Below, piece by piece: positions 43,873 through 54,500 of a stretch of DNA of 64,000 nucleotides. Source of the stretch: Eukaryota sp. TZLM1-RC. Lineage: Eukaryota; Metamonada: BaSk clade. The translations under genes and the position numbers were made by a program. The stretch covers positions 2,294,001 to 2,358,000 of the forward strand of contig JAUPSS010000002.1 in the NCBI GenBank assembly GCA_040285825.1, given 5' to 3'. Within the stretch, counting starts at the first letter, position 1, and each line of letters begins with the position of its first letter. Below the pieces are notes generated by a model. That model was not told the origin of the DNA and searched no databases. It saw only the letters and a program-made list of their open reading frames with translations.

Positions 43873-46800
43873 GTTATCAATATTAAAGATACTACTAAAG
43901 TTACTGGAACCAATGTTGATATTTCTGATTCAAATTCCAATTTTGATGACTTATTTGTGATCAATAATTCTGAGCTTACCTTGACCACTGTTGACCTTTC
44001 TGATACTAAATTCAGCAACATTATTGATACCAAAACTTCCACAATTACCATTACTGACTTTGATATTGTTCACCATGAATCTAATACTGGTTCATTTATC
44101 AATGCTGATGACTCAACCTTGGATTTCACCAATGTCAAAACTTTAGGTCCAGTTGATTCTGATGGTAAAGTTATTAGTGGATGTGCTAATGATGAACCTC
44201 TTATTACCCTTGTTAAATCTAATGTTGATTTTGATGATGTAGTTGTTGTTGGTTGTCAATCTCAATCTATTGTTGCTACTGATTCTACTATTGATTTAGA
44301 AACTGTTCTTGTTCGTGATTCAACTGCTACTGATGGTCACTTTGAATTAACCAAAACTACTTTGACTATGAATAATGCCAATTTCCAAGGTCTTGAAGGT
44401 AAAGTTTTCAATATTAAAGATACTACTAAAGTTACTGGAACCAATGTTGATATTTCTGACTCAAATTCCAATTCTGATGACTTAATTGTGATCTATAATT
44501 CTGATCTTACCTTGACCACTGTTGACCTTTCTAATACTAAATTCAGCAACATTATTGATACCAAAACTTCCACAATTACCATTACTGACTTTGATATTGT
44601 TCACCATGAATCTAATACTGGCTCATTCATCAATACTGATGACTCAACCTTGGATTTCACCGATGTCAAAACTTTAGGTCCAGTTGATTCTGATGGTAAT
44701 GTTATTAGTGGATGTGCTAATGATGAACCTCTTATGACCCTTGTTAAATCTAATGTTGATTTTGATGATGTAGTTGTTGTTGGTTGTCAATCTCAATCTA
44801 TTGTTGCTACTGATTCTACTATTGATTTAGAAACTGTTCTTGTTCGTGATTCAACTGCTACTGATGGTCACTTTGAATTAACCAAAACTACTTTGACTAT
44901 GAATAATGCCAATTTCCAAGGTCTTGAAGGTAAAGTTTTCAATATTAAAGATACTACCAAAGTTACTGGAGCCAATGTTGGTATTTCTGATTCAAATTCA
45001 AATTCTGATAACTTAATTGTAATCAATAATTCTGATCTTACCTTGACCACTGTTGACCTTTCTAATACTAAATTCAGCAACATTATTGATACCAAAACTT
45101 CCACAATCACCATTACTGACTTTGATATTGTTCACCATGAATCTAATAGTGGCTCATTCATCAATACTGATGACTCAACCTTGGATTTCACCAATGTCAA
45201 AACTTTAGGTCCAGTTGATTCTGATGGTAAAGTTATTAGTGGATGTGCTAATGATGAACCTCTTATTACCCTTGTTAAATCTAATGTTGATTTTGATGAT
45301 GTAGTTGTTGTTGGTTGTCAATCTCAATCTATTGTTGCTACTGATTCTACTATTGATTTAGAAACTGTTCTTGTTCGTGATTCAACTGCTACTGATGGTC
45401 ATTTTGAATTAACCAAAACTACTTTGACTATGAATAATGCCAATTTCCAAGGTCTTGAAGGTAAAGTTTTCAATATTAAAGATACTACTAAAGTTACTGG
45501 AACCAATGTTGATATTTCTGATTCAAATTCCAATTCTGATGACTTAATTGTGATCAATAATTCTGAGCTTACCTTGACCACTGTTGACCTTTCTAATACT
45601 AAATTCAGCAACATTATTGATACCAAAACTTCCACAATTACCATTACTGACTTTGATATTGTTCACCATGAGTCTAATACTGGCTCATTTATCAATGCTG
45701 ATGACTCAACCTTGGATTTCACCAATGTCAAAACTTTAGGTCCAGTTGATTCTGATTGTAAAGTTATTAGTGGATGTGCTAATGATGAACCTCTTATTAC
45801 CCTTGTTAAATCTAATGTTGATTTTGATGATGTAGTTGTTGTTGGTTGTCAATCTCAATCTATTGTTGCTACTGATTCTACTATTGATTTAGAAACTGTT
45901 CTTGTTCGTGATTCAACTGCTACTGATGGTCACTTTGAATTAACCAAAACTAATTTGACTATGAATAATGCCAATTTCCAAGGTCTTGAAGGTAAAGTTT
46001 TCAATATTAAAGATACTACTAAAGTTACTGGAACCAATGTTGATATTTCTGATTCAAATTCCAATTCTGATGACTTAATTGTGATCAATAATTCTGAGCT
46101 TACCTTGACCACTGTTGACCTTTCTAATACTAAATTCAGCAACATTATTGATACCAAAACTTCCACAATTACCATTACTGACTTTGATATTGTTCACCAT
46201 GAATCTAATACTGGCTCATTTATCAATGCTGATGACTCAACCTTGGATTTCACCAATGTCAAAACTTTAGGTCCAGTTGATTCTGATGGTAAAGTTATTA
46301 GCGGATGTGCTAATGATGAACCTCTTATTACCCTTGTTAAATCTAATGTTGATTTTGATGATGTAGTTGTTGTTGGTTGTCAATCTCAATCTATTGTTGC
46401 TACTGATTCTACTATTGATTTAGAAACTGTTCTTGTTCGTGATTCAACTGCTACTGATGGTCATTTTGAATTAACCAAAACTACTTTGACTATGAATAAT
46501 GCCAATTTCCAAGGTCTTGAAGGTAAAGTTTTCAATATTAAAGATACTACTAAAGTTACTGGAACCAATGTTGATATTTCTGATTCAAATTCCAATTCTG
46601 ATGATTTAATTGTGATCAATAATTCTGATCTTACCTTGACCAATGTTGACCTTTCTAATACTAAATTCAGCAACATTATTGATACCCAAACTTCCATAAT
46701 TACCATTACTGACTTTGATATTGTTCACCATGAATCTAATACTGGCTCATTTATCAATGCTGATGACTCAACCTTGGATTTCACCAATGTCAAAACTTTA

Positions 46801-47641
46801 GGTCCAGTTGATTCTGATGGTAAAGTTATTAGTGGATGTGCTAATGATGAACCTCTTATTACCCTTGTTAAATCTAATGTTGATTTTGATGATGTAGTTG
46901 TTGTTGGTTGTCAATCTCAATCTATTGTTGCTACTGATTCTACTATTGATTTAGAAACTGTTCTTGTTCGTGATTCAACTGCTACTGATGGTCATTTTGA
47001 ATTAACCAAAACTACTTTGACTATGAATAATACCAATTTTGAAAGACTTGAAGGTGAAGTTCTTTATATTACTGATGCTTCACTTGTTAATGGATCAAAC
47101 ATTATTCTTTCAGAAATTACATCCTTGGATAACTTTATAACATCCATCAACAAAAACTCCCTTTTATCATTGTTTAGTGTTTTAGTCAAAGATTCCAAAA
47201 CTATGCACTTATTGGTTTCTTTTGATTTCACTAGTTTTATTGACACATTTGCCACTCATTCTAGTATTGTTTCGGCTTCTAGTTTTAATTTACTCAACTC
47301 TACAGCTATTATTGATAGGTATTCAGTAGATTATGACTATCAATCTAAACATTTGATTACTTTAAGTGATTCTACTGTCACCTTGCGTAATTCTATCATT
47401 GTACCCCAACGTTCTTATACCAATAATTTGATCATCTCTACAAGGTCTAAGTTTTTTATCAATAATGTAACAACCACTAGCTTATTTGATCTTGGTTCTA
47501 AATTTGTTTTTGTTGATTGGATTCACTCCAATCCCTTAATTATTTCTACAAATAGTGAATTTGAAATTGATGATTCTATTGTAACTAATAGTGGTGCTTC
47601 AGCTGTAATTTCTTCCAACTCTGACTTGATTTTCACAGGTT
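43873..47641 (+). CDS. Giant surface protein, segment 3 (last repeats and unique beta-helix part)
   Basis: Continues the B units (VINIKDTTKVTGTNV ...) to about 47.03 kb, then leaves the repeat pattern. The last 200 residues (ITDASLVNGSNIILSEITSL ... SGASAVISSNSDLIFTG) are unique but keep the beta-helix rhythm. The reading frame is lost at a T run (47640-47642). One T fewer would read FTGSSYSYNG and lead straight into the next segment. Confidence 0.78.
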
Positions 47642-50395
47642 TCCTCTTATTCATACAATGGGTTATTATTTGAAGGAATTAAGTCTGATTTCTTGTTTAA
47701 GTCTTCAGAGTTCCACAAAGTCCATCTCTCAAATGATCTTCCATCATTTAAATTCTCAGGATCCAAGATTGATTTTGATGATGTTTTGATTGCAGACTCT
47801 CAAGTTGACAATCAGACACCTTCTTTGCCTATTTTTGATTGTTCTCAGAGTCATTTATCCATTGTTAATTCTCATTTCACCAAAAACGATGGTGTTATTT
47901 TCTATGTCCATAAGGATTCAGTATTTGATTTAGAACAAAGTGAAATTATCAATAACCAATCACCTCTAAGTCCAATTATACTGGAAGAAGTCGCTCTTGG
48001 TTATGTCCACGGCCTTAATAGTTTCAGAAACAATAGAGGACTTGATGGAGGATGTATTTCGGTACTTAATTCTTTGAACTTTACTTGCACAAGAAATATG
48101 TTTTCAGGTTCATTTGCCACGAGAGACGGTGGTTCTCTCAATGTTCGCTCATCTAGAACAATTTCCACTGCTCGAATTGCTGATAATTCTTTTGTAAATA
48201 ATCATGCTGTAAGAGCTGGTGGTGCATTCTACCTTAACTACAGACCCTATCCAAAAGAAGAAGATTTGAGTAATAACTTCCAAGACTGCCAGGCATATGA
48301 ATGGGGTGATGATGTTGCTACTGATCCCCGTCACATTGAATTAGAATGGGTTGATCCTGAATCAATTGCGTATAGACGACAGCTCTCCGTTTTTGTCACT
48401 GACTATTATAATGTTCGAGCTTGGGTTCGTTCTGAATACGTTGATCAACTCAATCTTTATCCAATTAGTGATGATGTTTTACTTCAAGGACCTCCCACAA
48501 CTGGACGCTTCTCGAACTGGATGCTACGAACTGTTATTACAATGCGCGGTGTTCCTGGTAATTATACTTTATTTGTTGGACTTCCAGGTCTTGAACCAGC
48601 TGAAATATCCTTCCGTACAGGTGCTTGTCCCCTTGGACATGGTATTAGTGGTCCTCAATGTGTTCCTTGCAGAGAAGGTACTCGGTCATCCCCTAACGGA
48701 AACTCCACGTGTATTAACTGTCCTGCCGGTCAATGGTCACGTGAAGGTTCTTATGATTGTAACCCTTGTCCTATTGGTAGTTTCCGTCCTGATGACCGCT
48801 CTCCTGCTTGTCAAGCTTGTCCTGTTGGTTCAATCGCCCCTCAAGTTGGTTCTACTGATTGTCAACGATGTGGTTACAGACAAGTAAACGATCATGGAAG
48901 GAGTGAATGTGAGTGTATCTCTAGTTATTTGGCTGGTTCTGATTCCCAGGGCGAGTTGGAATGTCTACCATGTCCTTTGGGTCTTGCCTGTTTTGGTTCA
49001 GATTCTACTTGTGTAATGCCTGGTTATTGGCCAGGAACTAGTCAAGTCTTATCTGCAAATGATACAATTAATGTTATTGAAAACTACTACAAGTGCCAAC
49101 ATTCTGGTTGCCTTGGATCTTGTGCGGATGGCCTGATGCCAGAAAACATGGATGACATTGGAGATCTTTGCGATACTAACCATGGTGGTTTGTTATGTCT
49201 TGAATGCAAGGACCACTCATATATGATGGCTGGTAAATGTACAGCTTGTGGTGATGCTATAACTAATATGGTAACACTTGGTATTTCCATTGTTGTTTTA
49301 TTATTCTTTATTTACTGCATCATCAAGGAGGGTGCCAAAATGGGTCTATTCTTTGTTGTTATCAGATTCCTACAACAAGCAGTCAGTATCACGGTTATGT
49401 CCAATATTACCATTCATTCCAAACTAATTCCCATTTATGGAGCACTAAAGACTGTATTTGTTGATATTTGGAAAACTATTCCTTTAATGTGCCTAGATTT
49501 AATCAGTCGTGATTACCCAATAGCTCTTTTTGCCTCATTTGCCATTGTTTTTGTTTTTGTAATTGCCGTTTATATCAAAAAGCCCAAAGACCCCAATACT
49601 GGATACCCATCCACTATTTACACCTCTGAAATAGTCTTGGTTGTTATTTTGCTATTTGTTCCCTCCCTTGCCCATCTCACTTTTGGTCTATTCAGTTGCA
49701 TTCCTGTAAATGATACCTATGTTGTTGAAGCAGATGCTTCTGAAAACATTATGAAATGTTTCACTATTGAATGGTGGACTCTTGCTGGCGCTGCTATATT
49801 ACTATCGTTGATTACTCTGCTTTATCTTTCAATTTTGTTTAATAAAAAGCCACCCAAAGATGCTGTTGGCCAACGACCTGTTGAAATTCACAGATACTAT
49901 GGTTATCGGGCAATGTCTTATGAAAAGATGTTTTTGGCTGCTACTGTTACCATCACTGGTTTGTTATGGTTGGTCCCTACTGGTCTAATTAGAATTTCAG
50001 CTACTGTGGTCTTTGTTTTAGCGGTTGTTGTGTTTATTTGCAAGACCAACCCCTTCAAGGATGCCAAATTCAATTATGCATCTATTGGCTCTTGTATTGT
50101 TTTGGTTATCCTTCTGTTCCAGGGTTTAATTATCGAATTGTCTCGTTTCTCTAGGCACTTTGTTTGGGTTAGTGACACAGTTGGTTCTTTTGCCGTGGGA
50201 TTAATTCCAATTATTTGGACTATTGTGCTTCTGTTCATGGCATTTAAGGGTTTCATTACTGCCCCTGTCGTCATTTCTGCCACTCAAAGTAAGGTCACTT
50301 ATTCAACCAATCCATTGATGAATCCAATGTTACAGGCTTCTTTGGCTGCAAAGCCTATTAATAGAGGACCTAGCAATCCCCTGGCTCGTTTTTAG
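47642..50395 (+). CDS. Giant surface protein, C-terminal segment (cysteine-rich region and membrane helices)
   Basis: The open frame of 900 codons from TTG 47693 is preceded in phase by YNGLLFEGIKSDF, so it is the end of the giant protein and not a gene with its own start. Around 48.0-48.25 kb, GGCISVLN, FSGSFATRDGGSL and SFVNNHAVRAGGAFYL resemble the GGA(I/F) and FxxN repeats of polymorphic membrane proteins. Next come about 200 residues with regular CxxC spacing (CVPCREGTRSSPNGNSTC, CINCPAGQWSREGSYDCNPC), like GCC2/GCC3 repeats. From residue about 520 there are eight or nine hydrophobic helices, for example MVTLGISIVVLLFFIYCI and VVILLFVPSLAHLTFGLF, then a short cytosolic tail. The protein is thus anchored by a polytopic domain. 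Ends in TAG at 50393-50395. Confidence 0.85.
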   Translation, partial: SSYSYNGLLFEGIKSDFLFKSSEFHKVHLSNDLPSFKFSGSKIDFDDVLIADSQVDNQTPSLPIFDCSQSHLSIVNSHFTKNDGVIFYVHKDSVFDLEQSEIINNQSPLSPIILEEVALGYVHGLNSFRNNRGLDGGCISVLNSLNFTCTRNMFSGSFATRDGGSLNVRSSRTISTARIADNSFVNNHAVRAGGAFYLNYRPYPKEEDLSNNFQDCQAYEWGDDVATDPRHIELEWVDPESIAYRRQLSVFVTDYYNVRAWVRSEYVDQLNLYPISDDVLLQGPPTTGRFSNWMLRTVITMRGVPGNYTLFVGLPGLEPAEISFRTGACPLGHGISGPQCVPCREGTRSSPNGNSTCINCPAGQWSREGSYDCNPCPIGSFRPDDRSPACQACPVGSIAPQVGSTDCQRCGYRQVNDHGRSECECISSYLAGSDSQGELECLPCPLGLACFGSDSTCVMPGYWPGTSQVLSANDTINVIENYYKCQHSGCLGSCADGLMPENMDDIGDLCDTNHGGLLCLECKDHSYMMAGKCTACGDAITNMVTLGISIVVLLFFIYCIIKEGAKMGLFFVVIRFLQQAVSITVMSNITIHSKLIPIYGALKTVFVDIWKTIPLMCLDLISRDYPIALFASFAIVFVFVIAVYIKKPKDPNTGYPSTIYTSEIVLVVILLFVPSLAHLTFGLFSCIPVNDTYVVEADASENIMKCFTIEWWTLAGAAILLSLITLLYLSILFNKKPPKDAVGQRPVEIHRYYGYRAMSYEKMFLAATVTITGLLWLVPTGLIRISATVVFVLAVVVFICKTNPFKDAKFNYASIGSCIVLVILLFQGLIIELSRFSRHFVWVSDTVGSFAVGLIPIIWTIVLLFMAFKGFITAPVVISATQSKVTYSTNPLMNPMLQASLAAKPINRGPSNPLARF

Positions 50396-50596
50396 GTAGG
50401 TTTGTGTAAATTTTGTTTCATAAATTTGTGTGTTTCTTTTGTTTTTGCACAACTTGGGCATTAATTGTTTATTTAATCTTAAATCAATAATTTAAAACTT
50501 TAGTGTTGAAATCAGACCTATCATTTTCACCCTTTATATTTTAACTATATGGCTTCACATCACCTTTTGATCTATACCTCATCATTTTAATAATTA
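50396..50596. other. 3' flank of the giant gene, no gene seen
   Basis: AT-rich DNA with no open frame of note. It presumably contains the 3' UTR. Confidence 0.35.
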
Positions 50597-50812
50597 TTAT
50601 GGTATCCGTTTGTTGCGATGTTTAAATATTGTGTAGACCCTTGTAATTGCGAAATGGATTTGAAGAAACTGTAGAATGATACTAAATATCTTCATTTTTT
50701 TTTCATTCCAGTGTTTATTTTTCAAATAATTCAAGAAATCTTGCTTTTGCTGAGAATCAAATGGAGAAGCAATAAATACTATTTCTACTTCCATTAAATT
50801 TTTCATTATCAT
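50597..50812 (-). pseudogene. LINE C-terminal relic of a third, diverged lineage
   Basis: The 71-residue minus-strand frame reads EIVFIASPFDSQQKQDFLNY ... IILQFLQIHFAITRVYTIFK. It follows the pattern of the family A C-terminus (QLVFIAFPFSINGRLS ... FDIFLWRSRIQFAIINRLPR) at low identity. It is therefore an old copy or a third LINE family. It lies head-to-head with a plus-strand LINE A fragment that starts a few bases away. Confidence 0.5.
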
Positions 50813-51985
50813 TATTGATTATTGCCTTTTCAGTATGGAATTAATACCACTGATGGAGTTTCTCCAGCATTATTTGCTACAGCTGTATTATTTCGTCAAA
50901 ATGAGTCCAATGTTTGTATGTCGTTGGATTTCAGCAATGCATTTAATTCAATCAGTGGTTGCAGTATTCATGGTGCTATGTTACAATATTTGGCGGAATT
51001 AATGCCTTAATTGCAATCAACATATTGCAAAAAAATTCTATTTCGTCATCAAATCATCAAATGGTCATCAAATCATCAAATAGTGTAAAGTAGAGAGATC
51101 CTTTAGAACCTCTTTTGTTTTGTTTGGCCATTCATCCTATTTTATTACAAATTCAAGAGATGTTTACTTCGCTAAAAATGATCGCATATATGGATGATGT
51201 TGTTCTTATAGGTGATATAAAGATTGTGAAAAAAGCAACTGTATGTTTCAAAGAACTATTTAACAGAATTGGCCTCCAACTTAATTTACTGAAATGTGTT
51301 TTATGTTCGAATTCTCCAGTTTCTACAATAGTTGATGATATTGAAATTCAAGCCATTTTATATTCAATTGCTGCTATTCATCATTTGGGTTCGTTTTTAG
51401 GAAATAATGATGAAGTTACCAAAGAATTGTTTGAAAAGTTGAACTCAATTTCCGAAAAAATTGACCGAATGATGACTTGAGATATACAAAAACATATCAA
51501 ATTTACCATTATAAGACTGTGTTTTAGTTCCAACTTTAATCATATATTTCGATCTTCAAATCCTCTTATCACTAGGCCTTTGGCCCAGAAGTTTAATGAA
51601 TTACGTGCAAAAGTTTTGTCACAATTACTGGGATGTAAAATGTTCCAAATTCCAGATCATGCTTATCTTAGTCCACATTATGGCGGTTTAGGGTGGACGA
51701 AGGCTTCTATTCTTACCTCGTGTGCTTTTTGTTGGTGGATGCAGAAATGCAATCTTTGAGTTTTCTGAAGTATTTGCCGATTGGGAAGATTTATTTATGA
51801 CAACACAAAGTTCCCCTGCTTTTGCATTAAATGATGAAATTTCGAAAATTGATGAAGAAAAATGGAGTCGATGCTTTCCCCAATCATTCAATGGCAATAT
51901 TCCGGAAAAGAATTTTTTTAAATTTAAAACACACTCTTCGAACATTGGGCAGCTTCCATTCATGTTAACAAATCATTTCTGATTT
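50813..51985 (+). pseudogene. LINE family A, reverse transcriptase fragment, decayed
   Basis: Plus-strand pieces in order: FQYGINTTDGVSPALFATAV, then NVCMSLDFSNAFNSISGCSI with the first catalytic Asp (50834-51009), then a damaged junction where a TCATCAAATCATCAAA run is duplicated (51040-51080). Next is the palm with FCLAIHPILLQIQEMF, IAYMDDVVLIGD and LKCVLCSNSP (51115-51480), a TGA, RLCFSSNFNHIFRSSNPLI, and after a frameshift near 51722 the connection region to SRCFPQSFNGNIPEKNFF. The fragment ends near 51960, missing both ends. The several stops and shifts make it older than the copy in the giant gene. Confidence 0.75.
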
Positions 51986-53153
51986 TCCTAGTTGGTTGTG
52001 AAAAGCTTATTAACTTGTCCTTTCTGCAAGTCCAATGTTTTCTGTGTCAATGGCAAATTGACTGTCACCATCCTGGTATGAACTCACCTTTTACTCATAA
52101 AATGTTGGTTTGTGTATGGCCAATTTGGAGTTGTGCAGGGAAAGAAAGGAGGGATGAAAAGGAGCAGCAAAATCGCTGCACCTGTAGGGAATTGACACTG
52201 GGAATTAAGCTGATAAGCTGTTTGTTTCCAGAATGAAACAATGCTGGCATTTATGCAGCTCGAGATACCCACTAGATTTGCTGTCACTTAAAACGGGCCT
52301 GAACAGATCGTATCCGTGAGTTGGGTATCTATTCTAATTAATAAAGCTCTTGTTAATTCTTTAAATTTTCGGCTTCCACCAGTTGTTTAACTAAAATTGG
52401 AATTTTCCACAATTGTCACGTCCATTTTACATGATTTCTAATCACCGAACTTTATATCCAAACCGGTCTAAGGTGATTTTTTCCCATAAAATAAAAAATG
52501 TTGGTATATTGTTCACTTGCCTGAAACGCACAATAATTATTGTTGCTGGAAGGCATTTTTGTTGTAATTCTATGTTGGTCAGTGAAAAGGGGTTAAGATA
52601 CAAAATGATCCCATTGAATATTATAGAAAATAATAATGATATAATAATATTATGCTATTTAGAGGTATAGATGAGGTACCTAAAGAAGACATTTATTTAA
52701 CATGCATAAATACAATGAATTTTTGTAAGGTTTTGACACCACATGTAGCTTTTTTCAGTTATCAGTAGAAAAGCGATTGAAAAGTGATTGAGGAAGGTGA
52801 ACTTATCCTGAACACTGATCTAATGGTTTAAAGAAAATATGGCTATTCAAGATTCACAAAACCTAACAGGTCGAGAAGAAAGCTATAAAATGTTTCAAAT
52901 TTCATAAATAAAATTGGAGGACATGTGAAGAGGAGAATGAATCAGGATTTTGATCATTTTTTGTAATTGAATTGTATTTTTCAAATTCGCAATTTCGAAT
53001 TTTAAGATAAATAAGTTAAGGGTTTGCTGTTCAGTTTTGTTATTGAAATTGGTAAAGCATCAGTTGCAAAATTAAAGCTGATGAAATTTTGAAGATATTT
53101 TTGCCTTATATTGCGAAGAGATCCTTTTTTCGAAACCTCCAACTCCGACAACA
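51986..53153. other. Intergenic stretch, no gene seen
   Basis: About 1.2 kb without a recognisable gene. A frame of 73 codons at 52015-52236 has no known motif and is probably chance. The last part holds the promoter of the transporter gene. It may contain decayed element DNA, but nothing aligns with the other copies here. Confidence 0.4.
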
Positions 53154-54500
53154 ATGGAACCTTTTCTTCAATCTTCATTACCCAAGTCACTCTCGAAGTT
53201 CAGGCTTCTTGCTCTTGTCTTTATCAACATAGGCGTTGAGATTTCATGGGCATCTGAATACTCTTTTGCCGTTCCTTTACTTCAAAGTCTCGGTCTCTCT
53301 GAATCTGATGCTGGTATGGCATATTTAGCTGCTGCGCTGCTCTCAATCTACTTTTTACCATTCATTGGTAAGCTTTCGGACAGATCTCATTGTTCCTTCG
53401 GCAAACGTCGTCCTTTTATCTTTGTATTCTCCATGACAGCGATCATTTCTGCCTTAGTTTTGCCCTCGGTGCCTTATTTCACCCTACTGTCACACAAATA
53501 CAGAGTTTTTGTCTGCTTTTTTCTCATTGCTTTTATGGATTTGTCTTTCAAACTCCTAGAATCCCTAGCTCACTCTATTGTAATTGATGTCTGTCCCAGT
53601 CACCAGCAAGTTACTGGTAATCTTTGGTTTTCCTGGAGTGTCGGTACTGGCTCAGTTCTTGGTTATTTACTTGCTTCTTTTGATTTGTTTGAAATGTTTC
53701 CTGTTTTGGGCAGTGTTTTTAGTTCAGAGATGGCTGCTCAATTTACTATTGCAGCGAGCATTTTCTTTTTCTCGATGCTGTTCACTATTTGTTTTGCAAA
53801 AGAACCTGTTCCTTCCATATTCTCTTCCAACAGGTCTATTTTCAAAGATATCACTAGCACCCTTAAAAGGTTACCAAAGCTTTTCAAAACTCTTATTTGG
53901 ATTCAAATACTATCATGGATTTCTATTTTTGCTGTATTCCAATTCACAACTACTTTTTTCGGTACAGAAGTTTTTGGCGGCGATCCCGAAACATCACCAG
54001 AATTATTTACCAAGGGAGTTAAGGTTGGTTCATTAGCTTTGACTGGTGGTAGCGTCATTTGCTTGGTTGCAGCACCTTTAATCTCTGCAATTATTGGCAA
54101 GGACTCTTGTTTATTTAGAATTAAACTTTTGTATGGCCTGGGACATTTGCTTGCTGGAATTGGGTTACTTGTAGCTACAATGGTTCCTTTAGGTAAGACC
54201 CAATCTGTTATTGCTGTCTCCATGCTTGGTTTTCAGTCTGCTGTTGCATTTTCCTTACCATTTGCTTTAATTGAACGTATTGTCACCAATGATTCTGATA
54301 TGGGTATTTGCTCTTCTTTATTTTGTTTAGCAATGGCTACAGGGCAGATTTTCTGTACTGTTGGGTTGAGTTACCTTATCTCAATCACCAATACTACGTC
54401 AACGGCTTTGCAAGTGGCTGGAGGTGTGTCTCTATTAGTATGTTTGTTTATATTCACCAAGATTCCATCAAAGTTGAAGGTGATTAGTGGTATTAATTAG
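53154..54500 (+). CDS. Major facilitator transporter, SLC45 / sucrose-transporter-like
   Basis: 448 residues with about 12 hydrophobic helices and no intron. The first helix pair has INIGVEISWASEYSFAVPLL, like the family AxxxGWALQxSLLTPY segment. The loop between helices 2 and 3 has the MFS signature in GKLSDRSHCSFGKRRPFIFV, where the GKRRPFI string is typical of the SLC45/GPH sugar:cation symporters. The HSIVIDVCPSHQQVTGNLWF segment fits their helix 4-5 region (a conserved D then a Q/N-rich turn). Likely substrate is a sugar such as sucrose or another disaccharide, moved with protons; location is the plasma membrane or a vacuole. Substrate choice is an inference from the family. It is a single gene flanked by retroelements. 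Confidence 0.82.
   Translation: MEPFLQSSLPKSLSKFRLLALVFINIGVEISWASEYSFAVPLLQSLGLSESDAGMAYLAAALLSIYFLPFIGKLSDRSHCSFGKRRPFIFVFSMTAIISALVLPSVPYFTLLSHKYRVFVCFFLIAFMDLSFKLLESLAHSIVIDVCPSHQQVTGNLWFSWSVGTGSVLGYLLASFDLFEMFPVLGSVFSSEMAAQFTIAASIFFFSMLFTICFAKEPVPSIFSSNRSIFKDITSTLKRLPKLFKTLIWIQILSWISIFAVFQFTTTFFGTEVFGGDPETSPELFTKGVKVGSLALTGGSVICLVAAPLISAIIGKDSCLFRIKLLYGLGHLLAGIGLLVATMVPLGKTQSVIAVSMLGFQSAVAFSLPFALIERIVTNDSDMGICSSLFCLAMATGQIFCTVGLSYLISITNTTSTALQVAGGVSLLVCLFIFTKIPSKLKVISGIN

Larger units (their letters stand above)
35279..47030 (+). repeat. Tandem coding repeats, array part 2 (mostly B units of 531 bp)
   Basis: B units have the Gly of DGHFEL at 35693, 38870, 39401, 39932, 40463, 42209, 42740, 43271, about 43802, about 44335, 44866, 45397, 45928 and 46459. 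A hybrid unit starts near 41678 and partial units at 40994 and 46990. The spacing is 531 bp except across the two inserted bases. A units begin at 36221, 37280 and 37808, and C units at 36749 and 38336. In all, 29 units (8 A, 5 C, 16 B) lie in the whole gene, counting the one split by the LINE. The near-identity at DNA level, synonymous sites included, implies ongoing unequal exchange or gene conversion. Confidence 0.9.
25024..50395 (+). pseudogene. Giant beta-helix repeat surface protein gene, interrupted (about 8,150 codons when intact)
   Basis: Four long frames (25024-34383, 35279-43529, 43843-47641, 47642-50395) form one gene. They run without gaps once a LINE (34384-35278 plus one target duplication) and three extra bases in homopolymers (43526-43529, 43869-43872, 47640-47642) are discounted; phases 1, 2, 0, 1, 2 fit exactly. 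Architecture: signal peptide, Ser/Thr/Asn-rich beta-helix region (to about 30.0 kb), 29 near-identical units of 176-177 residues (30.0-47.0 kb), a GG-x-FYL/FxxN region, a cysteine-rich GCC2/GCC3-like region, and eight or nine membrane helices. Inferred role: a very large surface protein, perhaps an adhesin or recognition molecule. I do not recognise a named family for the whole. The breaks may be real or partly sequencing error. Confidence 0.75.

Noticed and set aside
30300-46706. Regularly spaced minus-strand open frames of 81-173 codons in the repeat array
   Set aside because: They are antisense shadows of the plus-strand repeats: same spacing (531 bp), no start context or domain, and they break wherever the repeat changes.
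30021-47030. CRISPR-like array
   Set aside because: The repeats are over 500 bp, coding and directly adjacent with no unique spacers; the genome is eukaryotic.
43526-47642. Programmed frameshifting in the giant gene
   Set aside because: The three shifts are at simple homopolymers, sister units lack them, and two lie in otherwise identical repeat copies. Error or mutation is simpler.
47693-50395. A separate membrane-protein gene starting at 47693
   Set aside because: The only start there is TTG, no signal peptide is present, and the same frame continues upstream into the giant protein once one T is removed.
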